In this document: positions 6,531 to 14,584 of the stretch, piece by piece
Layout: each line of letters opens with the position of its first letter
Position numbering within the stretch: position 1 is the stretch's first letter
Source: an uncultured Candidatus Udaeobacter sp.
Lineage (GTDB): Bacteria; Verrucomicrobiota; Verrucomicrobiia; Chthoniobacterales; UBA10450
Length of the DNA stretch: 19,377 nucleotides
NCBI GenBank assembly: GCA_955652715.1
Contig: CATPBS010000309.1
Coordinates: forward strand, 1 to 19,377
Direction: 5' to 3'
Notes under the pieces: generated by a model
What the model was told of the DNA's origin: nothing
Database searches by the model: none
The model's input: only the letters and a program-made list of their open reading frames with translations
Program-made: the position numbers and the translations under genes

Positions 6531-7097
6531 ATGAGCCCGCGCCACTTGATTCAAATTGCAGCGACCCTCGTTGCCGCGCTGATCCTTTGCAGTTGCGAGG
6601 AGTATCCACCTTATGCGCCTGGGATGTATCCCCGGGCCGCTCCGGCAGGTTGGTGGAATGACGAGGGCGCCGCTGGTTCGGCCAAAATTGTCGTGCATAT
6701 CGGCGAACAGAAAGCTTACTTTTACAAGGGCAAACGCCTGGTTGGCGAGACGACCGTCTCCACCGGAAAACCTGGGTTTTCTACTCCGCCCGGTCACTAC
6801 ACAGTGCTTTCGAAAGACGCAGGCCACGTCTCTACTGTGTTCGGCGATTACGTGGATGATTACGGCAACGTGATTAAATCAAACATTGACGCACGAAAAG
6901 ATTCGCGGCCGAAAGGGACGCATTTTGATGGCGCCCGGATGCCGTATGCGATGTTCTTCAGAGGCGGATACGCGATGCACCAAGGGTATGTTCCACCCTT
7001 TGCCGCTTCGCATGGTTGCATTCGCCTGCCGAAAGACATAGCAAGACCGTTCTTCGAAAACGCCCCCGTAGGAACCACGGTGACCGTCACAGAATAA
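6531..7097 (+). CDS. L,D-transpeptidase (YkuD domain) lipoprotein
   Basis: The enzyme probably forms or edits 3-3 peptidoglycan cross-links, or attaches proteins to peptidoglycan, on the outer face of the inner membrane or in the periplasm. The N-terminus is a lipoprotein signal with hydrophobic residues 6-19 and the likely lipobox L19-C-S-C22. The YkuD domain spans about residues 51-188: it begins AKIVVHIGEQKAYFYKGKR and carries the catalytic signature H150-x9-S160-H161-G162-C163-x-R with C163 as nucleophile. VSTGKPGFSTPPGHYTV is the usual second conserved block. The length of 188 residues is typical of a minimal form without LysM. No Shine-Dalgarno site is near the ATG. The next gene begins 32 nt later. 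Confidence 0.93.
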   Translation: MSPRHLIQIAATLVAALILCSCEEYPPYAPGMYPRAAPAGWWNDEGAAGSAKIVVHIGEQKAYFYKGKRLVGETTVSTGKPGFSTPPGHYTVLSKDAGHVSTVFGDYVDDYGNVIKSNIDARKDSRPKGTHFDGARMPYAMFFRGGYAMHQGYVPPFAASHGCIRLPKDIARPFFENAPVGTTVTVTE

Positions 7098-7129
7098 GCG
7101 ACGGTTGATTCAAGTCGGTCAGGCAGCTT

Positions 7130-7453
7130 ATGCGCACCAAATCAGTGCCGCTAAGATATAAGATTATTTCTTATGTCGTAGCGTGGTTAGTAGCACTGTT
7201 CGCGACCAATCCTAACGGCGGGCTTTTGGCCTTAGCCTGGATGTTTCCTCTCGGTCTTGCTGCTTTCATTGGTCCCCACTGGGGCCACGGCGGCGGCTGG
7301 GGAGTCTTTGCAGGATGCATCGGAGTTTATCTTGTTCATGCCTACTTTTATTTCCGCTCGCGGAACCTGCGCTCGACGCTCCTCCTCTTCGGCGTTCTTG
7401 CAATTCTCCTCATCTGCAACGTCGCGGGTTGCCGGGCCATGTACAAGGCCTAG
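7130..7453 (+). CDS. Small four-helix membrane protein of unknown function
   Basis: The 107-residue product has four hydrophobic segments at about residues 11-26, 31-49, 57-75 and 82-101, separated by short loops. The loop between helices 2 and 3 is rich in Gly and His (GPHWGHGGGWG), and a positive stretch (RSRNLRS) lies between helices 3 and 4. I recognise no family. It follows the L,D-transpeptidase gene by 32 nt on the same strand and may be co-transcribed with it. Coding is supported by the strong membrane pattern and by its place on the transcribed strand, but it is not proven. Confidence 0.6.
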   Translation: MRTKSVPLRYKIISYVVAWLVALFATNPNGGLLALAWMFPLGLAAFIGPHWGHGGGWGVFAGCIGVYLVHAYFYFRSRNLRSTLLLFGVLAILLICNVAGCRAMYKA

Positions 7454-7527
7454 CCGCTCAGGTCCCTGGCCGCGTGCCCTCCGCCGGCGCCTCACTCGCA
7501 GCGGGGGTTTTGTGCTAGAATAACTGA

Positions 7528-8703
7528 ATGGCAGTGAAGGGAAGCATTATCGATGATCAACGTGCCGGTGCAGTGCAGTTGAGCGCTGAGGAACTGCAAC
7601 GGTATTCGCGCCACCTGATCATGCCCGAAGTCACAGCCGGCGGGCAACGCCGGCTAAAGGCAGCGCGCGTTTTGTGCATTGGCGCCGGCGGACTCGGATC
7701 CCCTGCCGCGCTCTATCTCGCGGCAGCCGGCGTCGGAACAATCGGCATTGTCGATTTTGATGACGTCGATCTTTCGAATCTGCAGCGGCAAATTCTCCAC
7801 GGAACAAAGGACGTCGGCCGCGGCAAACTGGAATCGGCGCAGGACCGGCTGCGCGACATCAATCCGCAAATCGAGATTGAATTGCATCAATGCCGTTTCT
7901 CCAGCGAAAACGCTTCTCCTATTGTGTCTAAATACGACATCGTCGTCGATGGATCAGATAATTTCGCCACGCGTTATCTGTCCAACGACATCTGTGTTTT
8001 CGCGCGAAAACCAAATGTGTACGGCTCGGTATTCCGTTTCGAGGGACAGACCACCGTGTTCGCGCCTCATCTGGGCGGGCCATGTTATCGCTGTCTTTTT
8101 CCGGAGCCACCTCCACCGGAGTCAGTTCCAAACTGCGCACAAGCGGGCGTGCTGGGCGTTTTGCCAGGAATCATCGGCATGCTTCAAGCGATCGAGACGA
8201 TCAAGCTGATTCTAGGTGTCGGGGAGCCTCTGATAGGACGACTGCTCCACTTCGATGCGCTCAAGGTCAAATTTCGAGAGCTGAATCTGCGGCGCGATTT
8301 GCAGTGTCCCGTTTGCGGCGAAAATCCGACAATTTTCTCACCGATCGACTATGACCAGTTTTGCGGCGTACGAGACGATGCGGCAGTTCCTGCAATATCT
8401 GTGCGCGAGCTAAAGCGGAAGATGGATGCGCGAGAAGCGTTTGAGCTAATCGATGTACGGGACCCCTTCGAGTACGAAATCGCGCGGATCGATGGCGGAA
8501 AGTTAATCCCGCTGGGAGAAATCGCTGAGCGGAGGGACGAGCTGCAACGCGAGCAGCCAATCGTTGTCCATTGCCACAGCGGCAAGCGCAGCGCCGAAGC
8601 GGTACGATTGCTGCAGCAGCGCGGCTTTTCGAACGTTTACAATCTCGAGGGCGGCATCGATGCGTGGTCCGACCAGATCGATCCGAGCGTGCCGAAATAT
8701 TGA
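7528..8703 (+). CDS. moeB: MoeB/ThiF-type adenylyltransferase fused to a rhodanese domain
   Basis: The enzyme adenylates the C-terminal glycine of a ubiquitin-like sulfur carrier (MoaD or ThiS type) and its rhodanese domain can then load sulfur. Residues about 20-265 form the E1-like domain: RYSRHLIMPEV, the nucleotide loop GAGGLGSP (52-59), DLSNLQRQ (83-88 includes the Arg), zinc cysteines C186/C189 and C260/C263, and likely catalytic C203 (PNCAQAGVLG). Residues about 290-388 form the rhodanese domain with active-site C349 in VHCHSGKRS. This is the MoeZ/MOCS3/Uba4 arrangement, so cysteine, thiamine or tungsten/molybdenum cofactor synthesis are all possible. No carrier-protein gene is next to it, so the pathway is open. 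It is complete at 391 residues, the usual length. Confidence 0.94.
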   Translation: MAVKGSIIDDQRAGAVQLSAEELQRYSRHLIMPEVTAGGQRRLKAARVLCIGAGGLGSPAALYLAAAGVGTIGIVDFDDVDLSNLQRQILHGTKDVGRGKLESAQDRLRDINPQIEIELHQCRFSSENASPIVSKYDIVVDGSDNFATRYLSNDICVFARKPNVYGSVFRFEGQTTVFAPHLGGPCYRCLFPEPPPPESVPNCAQAGVLGVLPGIIGMLQAIETIKLILGVGEPLIGRLLHFDALKVKFRELNLRRDLQCPVCGENPTIFSPIDYDQFCGVRDDAAVPAISVRELKRKMDAREAFELIDVRDPFEYEIARIDGGKLIPLGEIAERRDELQREQPIVVHCHSGKRSAEAVRLLQQRGFSNVYNLEGGIDAWSDQIDPSVPKY

Positions 8704-8744
8704 CTTCAAATGCGCCGGCGGCTTAAGCGACGGTGCTACCACGA

Positions 8745-9308
8745 TTACTTTAGTACCTCAGCGAGTTGTTTGGCGCTGGGAACATCAGTCCACTGAGCTA
8801 ACAGCTTCCCGTCTCGCGCGAACACCAGGACACGAAAGCTCGCCGCCTGGCCCGGTTCGTCGAGTTGTGACGACGCGCTTCCATCGAAATCAGTTACGGT
8901 CAAGATGTCCTGGCGCGCGTCACGAGCAATTTTCTTCGCGTCGTATCGAGCTTGGAGCCGCTTAGCCTCTTCGTTAACGCGGTGCTTCACCAGCGCCGTT
9001 ATAATCTTGCGACCGATTGCAGTGTGTTTGCTGGCGAAACGAATAACCGTAATCATTCTGTAGTTCGGGTTGCCCAGACAATAATCGGGAACACGGTCAC
9101 CCACGGCGCGCGCCTTTTCCCGATCGGCCGTTGTGGCCAGCACCAAGACAGTCACGTGTCCATCAGCGGTGGAAAGCTTGTTGCCATCGATATCGACAAA
9201 GCTGAGCGAATAGGTCGCTCCACTTGAAGGTGACCCACGCAGAGGCGTAGTCGGAAGGAAAGACGCTATCACTGAGATGACGAAGAATTGTAGTGCGCGC
9301 AGGTTCAC
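8745..9308 (-). CDS. Secreted thioredoxin-fold-like protein of unknown function
   Basis: A hydrophobic N-terminal segment (LQFFVISVIASFLP) is followed by SGATYSLSFVDIDGNKLST, a long middle helix rich in Arg/Lys and Glu (RVNEEAKRLQARYDAKKIAR), and a C-terminal FRVLVFARDGKLLAQWTDV with a terminal helix. The start ('fields of' DxDGN) and the end (VFxxDGKLLAxW) recall the redoxin/thioredoxin fold, but no CxxC or peroxidatic cysteine is visible, so catalysis is doubtful. The start is uncertain: GTG at 9308 places the signal peptide first, while ATG at 9380 would add 24 polar residues and overlap the divergent gene. The gene is convergent with moeB, with stops 41 nt apart. Confidence 0.6.
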   Translation of the reverse strand: MNLRALQFFVISVIASFLPTTPLRGSPSSGATYSLSFVDIDGNKLSTADGHVTVLVLATTADREKARAVGDRVPDYCLGNPNYRMITVIRFASKHTAIGRKIITALVKHRVNEEAKRLQARYDAKKIARDARQDILTVTDFDGSASSQLDEPGQAASFRVLVFARDGKLLAQWTDVPSAKQLAEVLK

Positions 9309-9328
9309 AACTAAGCAAATTGACGGCG

Positions 9329-10060
9329 ATGTCGTGCGCTGACAACCTCCGGTCTGCCGCGCCTCGTTCAGCTTCTCCATTGCGCGGCCCGACGACTCTG
9401 GCCTGTGTATACTTCTCGATCTTTTTCATTTGTGGTTTAGCCGGGTGCGATCGCATCGGGGGGTCGCGTTATTCGCAATTGATGCAGGATGCGGACAGCA
9501 AATCAGCCCAGGGCGACTTTGCGCGGGCGATCAACTTGTACGAAGCCGCACTCGATGACAGTCCACGCTGCGCTGAGATTCACTACAAACTGGCTCTTCT
9601 TTACGACGATAAACTGAATGATCCCCTGAGTGCACTACACCATTTCAAACGCTACCTCGCTTTAAGTCCAAACGGTCCTCACGCAAATGAGGTCAAAAAT
9701 TCGATAAAACATGACGAAATCGCTGCGCTGACCGCGCTTTCTGGGGATTCCGTCATCACAAGATCGGAAGTGGCGCGGTTGCAAAACGAAAATCTTAATC
9801 TCCGCAAAGAGCTAGAAGGGCACACAGCGTCTTCACGAGCTTCCCCGGAGAAATCACTGGGAAATAACGCAAGCTCTAAGAAAAACGCGTCGAAGAGAGC
9901 AGACCGAGCCTATGTTGTGCAGTCGGGTGACACCCTCTTCTCTATTTCGCGAAAATTTTATAAATCACCCAAGCGTTGGAAAGAGATTCTCGCCGCGAAC
10001 GATAAAAATATCCGCGCCCCCAAAAAGCTTACAGTTGGTCAGCCGCTGGTTATTCCGTAG
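9329..10060 (+). CDS. TPR and LysM domain lipoprotein
   Basis: This is a probable envelope-anchored protein that binds peptidoglycan. From the ATG at 9329 the signal segment ends in the lipobox L-A-G-C40. Residues about 47-125 form TPR-like helices (GDFARAINLYEAALDDSPRC, then HYKLALLYDD and ALHHFKRYLALSPNG). Residues about 140-160 form a short coiled coil (SEVARLQNENLNLRKELEGH), then comes a Ser/Lys-rich linker. Residues about 194-243 are a LysM domain (VVQSGDTLFSISRKF...LTVGQPLVIP). The signal peptide has a long n-region, so the true start may lie further in. An upstream in-frame start at 9293 would overlap the divergent gene even more. The layout recalls YbgF- or NlpD-like envelope proteins, but no specific role can be given. 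Confidence 0.88.
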   Translation: MSCADNLRSAAPRSASPLRGPTTLACVYFSIFFICGLAGCDRIGGSRYSQLMQDADSKSAQGDFARAINLYEAALDDSPRCAEIHYKLALLYDDKLNDPLSALHHFKRYLALSPNGPHANEVKNSIKHDEIAALTALSGDSVITRSEVARLQNENLNLRKELEGHTASSRASPEKSLGNNASSKKNASKRADRAYVVQSGDTLFSISRKFYKSPKRWKEILAANDKNIRAPKKLTVGQPLVIP

Positions 10061-10072
10061 CAGTGACAAGTT

Positions 10073-11308
10073 TCATGCTGTTATTCCCAGCAATTCGCGT
10101 TGCCATGGAACCAGCAGCGACGCTGCTCGGGTGGGGTCTGTCGCGATCGCCTCTAGCGCATTACGCGGTGCGATGAACGATGGCTCCAAGCCGAGCTGTT
10201 CAGCTGATTTGTCACGCCGGCGCCGCAGCTCTTCTGTCCGCCGGACCGCCTCAGTAGTCGGCCGAGTTCCAAACCGCCTACGCAACACGGGCCACTCCGA
10301 TTCAGGGGCGGCCAGTGCAGTTCGTGCCGCCTCGCGAAACGTCTGACGTCGGCGAGGCGAAAAATGTTTGTAGTCAGGCACGCTTCCTGAAGCGAAACTT
10401 ACTGCAGCGTTCACAAGGTTTTCGTTCTGTAAGATGTGAAATGGCGGGCGATCTGCGATTTCCGCTTCTCTTTCGCGCCATTGCCAAAGCGCGCGAAGGA
10501 CTGCGGCGGCACGCCCATGAAGCGACCGTGATCCGCGGACACGCCAAAGTTCGTTCTGCTCGCGGACGCGTCCAACCGCCGCCTGCTCAATCGCGCGTTG
10601 ACATGATTGCCGCAACCAATCCCGGCACTGATAATGGTCCAGCTCGGCTTCCAATTTTTTGGCAAGCGGTAACAGATAATGCACATCGTTAACCGCGTAT
10701 TCCGCCATTCGCCTTGGCAAAGGCCGTCTTGCCCAGTTCGCTTTCTGTGAACCCTTGGTCAGTTCCAAGCCAAAGTACCGTTTCACCAGCGCAGCCAGAC
10801 TGAATTCGCGGATACCGAGGAGACGGGCCGCGATCATCGTGTCGAAGATGCTATGCGCAATGAAATTCAAGCCGCGCCGCAGCATCCGCAGGTCGTAGTC
10901 GGCGCCGTGCAAGACAATTTCCCTGGATTCAAGCGCACGTCGCAGTGGCTCCAGATCGAGTCCGGCCAGCGGATCGACAATGAAGTCGTTGTAACTGCCG
11001 GCCTTCGCGGCGGATGGTACACTCATCTGGAGCAGACAAAGTTTCTCCCGATACGAATGCAGGCTGTCTGCCTCAGTATCCACTGCAACGCGATCTGCTG
11101 CGGAAATTTGCTCTATCACCTCGGCCAACTTACCGCCAGACGTAATTGGACCCGATGGTAATGACGAATGACGAATGACAAAGCCCGAAGGAATAACGAA
11201 ATCCGAATGACGAGATCCGCGCTCGGGACGCGGCGTCATCTTAGCATTCGCGCTGCCTTCGTCATTTGTCATTCGTGCTTCGTCGTTCTTTTCGTTGCCG
11301 GAAATCAC
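10073..11308 (-). CDS. rnd: Ribonuclease D-like 3'-5' exonuclease
   Basis: This cytoplasmic exonuclease probably trims tRNA and other RNA 3' ends. The DEDDy active site is complete: D77 and E79 (VAVDTEADSLHSY), D139 (HGADYDLRML), and Y204 with D208 (YAVNDVHYLL). An HRDC domain follows (RAAAVLRALWQWREREAEI...PPFHILQNENLVNAA, about residues 264-304), then a basic C-terminal helical region. The reading frame opens at GTG 11308, which overlaps the rho stop in the four bases GTGA. However residues 5-50 are encoded by a dispersed repeat (11159-11296) and are not part of the fold, so translation may instead start at an alternative codon nearer residue 50-60. It is the last gene of coaE-rho-rnd. Confidence 0.9.
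   Translation of the reverse strand: MISGNEKNDEARMTNDEGSANAKMTPRPERGSRHSDFVIPSGFVIRHSSLPSGPITSGGKLAEVIEQISAADRVAVDTEADSLHSYREKLCLLQMSVPSAAKAGSYNDFIVDPLAGLDLEPLRRALESREIVLHGADYDLRMLRRGLNFIAHSIFDTMIAARLLGIREFSLAALVKRYFGLELTKGSQKANWARRPLPRRMAEYAVNDVHYLLPLAKKLEAELDHYQCRDWLRQSCQRAIEQAAVGRVREQNELWRVRGSRSLHGRAAAVLRALWQWREREAEIADRPPFHILQNENLVNAAVSFASGSVPDYKHFSPRRRQTFREAARTALAAPESEWPVLRRRFGTRPTTEAVRRTEELRRRRDKSAEQLGLEPSFIAPRNALEAIATDPTRAASLLVPWQRELLGITA
11159..11296. repeat. Inverted-repeat element (gacgaatgacgaa type) overlapping the 5' end of rnd
   Basis: The left part (from 11159) is built of short tandem units such as aatgacgaatgacgaatgac and ends about 11215; the right part, about 11245-11296, carries the reverse complement pattern (gtcatttgtcattcgtgc, cttcgtcg). 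A GC-rich centre joins them. The element is about 138 nt, a multiple of three, and has no stop in the rnd frame. It resembles dispersed repeats I recall from Verrucomicrobiota-type assemblies; I have not checked this by search. Confidence 0.75.
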
Positions 11309-12669
11309 CTCAACCCGCTCAACAGCAGTTCCGCGTTGGTTTTCGTCGCTTGCAGATTGTCAATCAGCTTTTCCATCGCCTCGAGAGGCGGAAGCGCTGC
11401 CATTGTTTTGCGCAACATCAGCACGCGCTCCCATTCATCGGGATGATAAAGCAACTCCTCGCGTCTTGTAGCTGAAAACAGCGGATGGATCGCCGGATAA
11501 AGTCGCTTCTCCTGCAAAGCGCGATCAAGATGCAGTTCCATGTTGCCGGTGCCCTTGAATTCTTCGAAAATCAATTCGTCCATTCGGCTGCCGGTTTCGG
11601 TTAACGCAGTCGCGAGCACTGTCAGACTGCCGCCTTCTTCCGCGTTTCGTGCCGAGCCGAAAAATTTCTTCGGCTTAATGAGCGCTTTCGCTTCGACGCC
11701 ACCGGACATGATCCGCCCTCTGCCCGGTTCCAGATTGTTGTATCCGCGCGAAAGCCGAGTGAGGCTGTCGAGCAAGAGCACTACATCGTGTTTCAATTCC
11801 ACAAGGCGTTTGGCGCGCTCCAGCACCATCTCCGCTACCTGCACATGGCGGTGCACGCTTTCGTCAAAATTGGAATGGTAAATCTGGCAATCAATTTCCC
11901 GCTCCAAATCCGTCACCTCTTCCGGCCGCTCGTCCACTAAGAGCAGGATGAGCACAATGTCGGGGTGATTTACGCGAATCGCTCTCGCAATCTCCTTGAG
12001 CAGGATCGTCTTCCCCACTCGCGGCGGCGCGACGATAAGACCGCGTTGCCCACGCCCAAGTGGCGTCAGCAGATCCACCGCGCGCGCGCTGATGGAATTC
12101 GCCTTCGGATTCTCCAGAATAATCCTGCCCTGCGGAAACTGCGGCGTTAGCTTGTCAAAGTGCGTCGGTCCCTTCCACTCGTCGCTCGGCTGGCCTTCGA
12201 CGCTTGTGACGTCGTCGAGACAAAGGAACTTCTCACGCTGAACCGGCAATCGAACGGTACCCGCAATCTTTTGCCCTGGCCGCAGCTGGTATTGTTCAAT
12301 AAGAGCTCGCGGAACGCATACGTCCTCAGGAACAGGCAAAAAATTGAATTTGGGCCAGCGCAATATCGCAAAGGAGTCGCTGACCTGATCTAGAAAACCT
12401 TCCGCAGTCACAGTTGCACCAGCGGCTAGCGCTGCGCGGATAATATCGAGGATGTGCTGATGACGGGAACGCGCGGGATGCAAATACAAATTCAAATCAC
12501 GCGCCAATGATTTTAATTTTTTTTCCGAAAACTCTTGCAGCTCATTTAAATCAAGTGAGCGCGGTACCGTAGCTGTGGCGGCGTCAGCCGCACCGTGGCC
12601 GTGTGAAGGCGATACGCCTGCCTCTACAGTTCCCGTCTGCGGAATCGATAAATCTACCTTTTCGTCCAT
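11305..12669 (-). CDS. rho: Transcription termination factor Rho
   Basis: Rho is the hexameric RNA helicase that releases RNA polymerase at factor-dependent terminators. From ATG 12669 the product has 454 residues. It has the N-terminal helical domain (LDLNELQEFSEKKLKSLARD), the RNA-binding cold-shock-like domain (GFLDQVSDSFAILRWPKFNF, then FLPVPEDVCVP), Walker A APPRVGKT (about 214-221), DERPEEVTD with the catalytic Glu, Walker B DVVLLLDSLTRLSR, the Q-loop SGGVEAKALIKPKKFFGSAR and the R-loop ALTETGSRMDE. The region between start and residue 38 is a short low-complexity linker. A TTG at 12684 is an alternative start. The start lies inside the end of coaE (16-nt overlap) and the stop overlaps rnd, which points to translational coupling. 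No Rho-type insertion is seen. Confidence 0.97.
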   Translation of the reverse strand: MDEKVDLSIPQTGTVEAGVSPSHGHGAADAATATVPRSLDLNELQEFSEKKLKSLARDLNLYLHPARSRHQHILDIIRAALAAGATVTAEGFLDQVSDSFAILRWPKFNFLPVPEDVCVPRALIEQYQLRPGQKIAGTVRLPVQREKFLCLDDVTSVEGQPSDEWKGPTHFDKLTPQFPQGRIILENPKANSISARAVDLLTPLGRGQRGLIVAPPRVGKTILLKEIARAIRVNHPDIVLILLLVDERPEEVTDLEREIDCQIYHSNFDESVHRHVQVAEMVLERAKRLVELKHDVVLLLDSLTRLSRGYNNLEPGRGRIMSGGVEAKALIKPKKFFGSARNAEEGGSLTVLATALTETGSRMDELIFEEFKGTGNMELHLDRALQEKRLYPAIHPLFSATRREELLYHPDEWERVLMLRKTMAALPPLEAMEKLIDNLQATKTNAELLLSGLR

Positions 12670-13265
12670 ATTTGCTGTTGCCAAAGCGCAGCAAGAAAAC
12701 GTGCTTGCTCCATCAGCGCTGTACGACTGCCGTCATTCCACACCACGTGGTCCGCTCGCGCCATTTTTTCCTCGAGTGGCATTTGTGAGTTAATCATCTG
12801 TTCAGCTTCCGTGTTATTGAGCGACATTCGTTCTGCCAGCCGTGCTAACTGCACCTTGTACGAGCAGGCCACTACGACCACCCGATCGCACAACCTTTCA
12901 CCACCGGTTTCATAAAGGAGTGGAATATCAGCAAAGAAAAAATCGGGAGAATTGCGATGCTTTTTCGCCTTAGCCCTCCATTGGCTGCGAATCCGCGGAT
13001 GGAGGATCCGCTCAAGCGCACGTTTCTTGGTCGAGTCGCCAAATATTATTGCCCGAAGTTTCTCTCGATTCAAGTCGCCGTCGCGTGAAAAGACGCTGCT
13101 GCCAAATTCGGCACGAATTTTTTGCTCGACCTGCGGAACCTCGGCGAGAGCGTGCGCTGCCTGGTCCGCATCGAAGAATTTCGCTGCGGAAAGAATATCG
13201 TGGAGGCATTCGGAGAACGTGCTTTTACCTGTGGAAATTCCGCCAGTGATTCCGATTGCAGGCAT
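12654..13265 (-). CDS. coaE: Dephospho-CoA kinase
   Basis: CoaE phosphorylates the 3'-hydroxyl of dephospho-CoA in the last step of coenzyme A synthesis, in the cytoplasm. The product has 203 residues, normal for the family. The N-terminus carries the P-loop GITGGISTGKST (residues 5-16). FFDADQAAHAL contains the conserved Asp for substrate binding, RILHPRI is the family signature around residue 86-93, and FFFADIPLLYETG is the LID-region/Walker B-like block. It is the first gene of an operon with rho (16-nt overlap) and rnd. The pairing of coaE with rho is something I recall from other Verrucomicrobiota. No Shine-Dalgarno site is visible before the ATG. Confidence 0.96.
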   Translation of the reverse strand: MPAIGITGGISTGKSTFSECLHDILSAAKFFDADQAAHALAEVPQVEQKIRAEFGSSVFSRDGDLNREKLRAIIFGDSTKKRALERILHPRIRSQWRAKAKKHRNSPDFFFADIPLLYETGGERLCDRVVVVACSYKVQLARLAERMSLNNTEAEQMINSQMPLEEKMARADHVVWNDGSRTALMEQARFLAALWQQQIWTKR

Positions 13266-13287
13266 TTAACTGACCAATCTAAACGCT

Positions 13288-13310
13288 CTACAGGCGGCTG
13301 TGTCAGCCGC
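13288..13310 (+). repeat. TGTAG-linked hairpin upstream of coaE
   Basis: ctaca (13288-13292) is followed by GCGGCTG-tgt-CAGCCGC (13294-13310), a perfect 7-bp stem with a 3-nt loop. This matches the group seen at 5711-5793 and 17181-17235 in design but not in stem sequence. Here the ctaca lies 5' of the stem while the loop is tgt, so the orientation of motif and loop differs from the others. Confidence 0.7.
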
Positions 13311-13358
13311 AAAATTTCAAAAACAACAGCCGCCGCACCCTAAGGCGTGGCGGCTGTT
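13308..13358 (-). terminator. Intrinsic terminator downstream of the S74-domain gene
   Basis: On the minus strand a perfect 10-bp stem AACAGCCGCC / GGCGGCTGTT (13358-13349 and 13334-13325) with a 14-nt loop is followed at once by GTTTTTGAAATTTT. This is the classic stem-plus-U-tract design. It lies 53 nt after the stop of the gene at 13412-14399 and before coaE on the same strand, so it would separate the two transcription units. Confidence 0.75.
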
Positions 13359-13411
13359 CCCGCTGCAGGTGGTGTGCGTAGGGATACGCACCATACACCT
13401 AGCCGTTCTCG

Positions 13412-14399
13412 TCAGTTGTTGTCCAAGACTACTTTCGGAGCCGGCCTGCTCATTTCCAACTGCGCACTCACCTTCCGGATTTGCGCTGCCTGTTCCTTGA
13501 CAACAGCATTCAACGCCTTGATTTCCTTCGTCTGCTCGGCGGCGGTCGCTTGCAGGTCCTCAACATTGCGGTGCTCTTTGAGGAACTCGTTCAACAGCAT
13601 CGCGTTGACCGTCTCATATAGCACCGTGTAGAGCTCGCCCTTGGCGTCGCGAGTGACCAGATCGGGATTCACTTTTGCTACTTCCTCTGCCACGAGGCCA
13701 AACTGCGGCACGCCAAGCGGATCGATGTCCTTTTTGTAACGGAAGGTGACCGGTTTGAGCGCCAGGATCGCTTCGCTGGCGCTGCCCATCGCTTTGATCT
13801 CGTCCTTAAAACGGGCCGAGGAAGGCGACAGTACAGTGCCCATCTCACTGGCGTTATTTACAAACACTGGTTGTAGAGTTCCATTATTGGGCAGGATTTT
13901 TCCATGGATTCCAGCGATGAAGGTGTCCGTGTGGTTACCCGTGCTGCCGATGCGAATGACCTTATTGTCTGCAGGACTCCCTGCATTGCCGATGTCAATG
14001 TTGTTAGAACCAGTCGTTATGTTGGTTCCAGAGTTCGCACCCAACTGCGATGTTGGAGCTAACGGTCGTACTATTTACGAGTGCTTGAGCACCGACGGCA
14101 GTATTGCCCTCGCCACTCAGATTCTTAAGTAGCGCTTGGTGTCCAGTCGCTGTGTTGGTCCTGCCAGTGGTATTGCTTTTCAACGCCCCAAAACCGCTGG
14201 CGGTATTCCATACTCCAGTTGTAAGACTGAACAGCGCGCTGGTTCCCTCAGCTGTGTTCTCGCCTGCATACCCGCCGTCTGGCGCTGGTATTACGGCATT
14301 TGTGAGCGGCAAAAATGCAAAGCACATCACCGCAACGATTGTAAGCGGAAACGCCAACCGCAGCAGCGACGGGCGGTTTCCGAGAAGTTGTTTGTGCAT
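13412..14399 (-). pseudogene. Secreted tail-fiber/S74-chaperone domain protein, frameshifted
   Basis: The N-terminal part from ATG 14399 has a signal peptide (cleavage after FLPLTNA), then head-like repeats with the pattern NTAxGxxAL (NTASGFGAL, NTATGHQAL, NTAVGAQAL). The C-terminal part has SNNIDIGNAG, TFIAGIHG, and an intramolecular chaperone (peptidase S74) domain: SSARFKDEIKAMGSASEAIL, PVTFRYKKDIDPLGVPQFGLVAEEV, NAMLLNEFLKEH, ending in a coiled coil. The two parts are in different frames. Removing one base from the GGG at 14040-14042 (ccc on plus) rejoins IAVG with ANSGTN and gives an intact reading frame of 328 residues. AAAGGA lies 11 nt before the ATG. It may be a sequencing error, a decaying gene or phase variation. 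Such proteins probably make surface fibres. Confidence 0.85.
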
Positions 14400-14584
14400 G
14401 ATAGTTGTTCCTTTCTGGTGGTAGTTATTGAGTTCAGATCCGAAACGCACAAAAGGCTCCGGGCCTCCATAGCCTGTCCGGTTCGTGTCTACATCTACAA
14501 ACGGTTTCGAACCAAAATACGGATGCCAAGCCAAACCGGCTTTGAATTTTTGCGGCCGGGTAAACCTGCGTATCTTCCTCGAGT

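Noticed and set aside
8704..8744. Bidirectional terminator between moeB and the convergent gene
   Set aside because: Only a weak, interrupted stem (GCGCCG with CGGTGC) and no T-tract on either strand.
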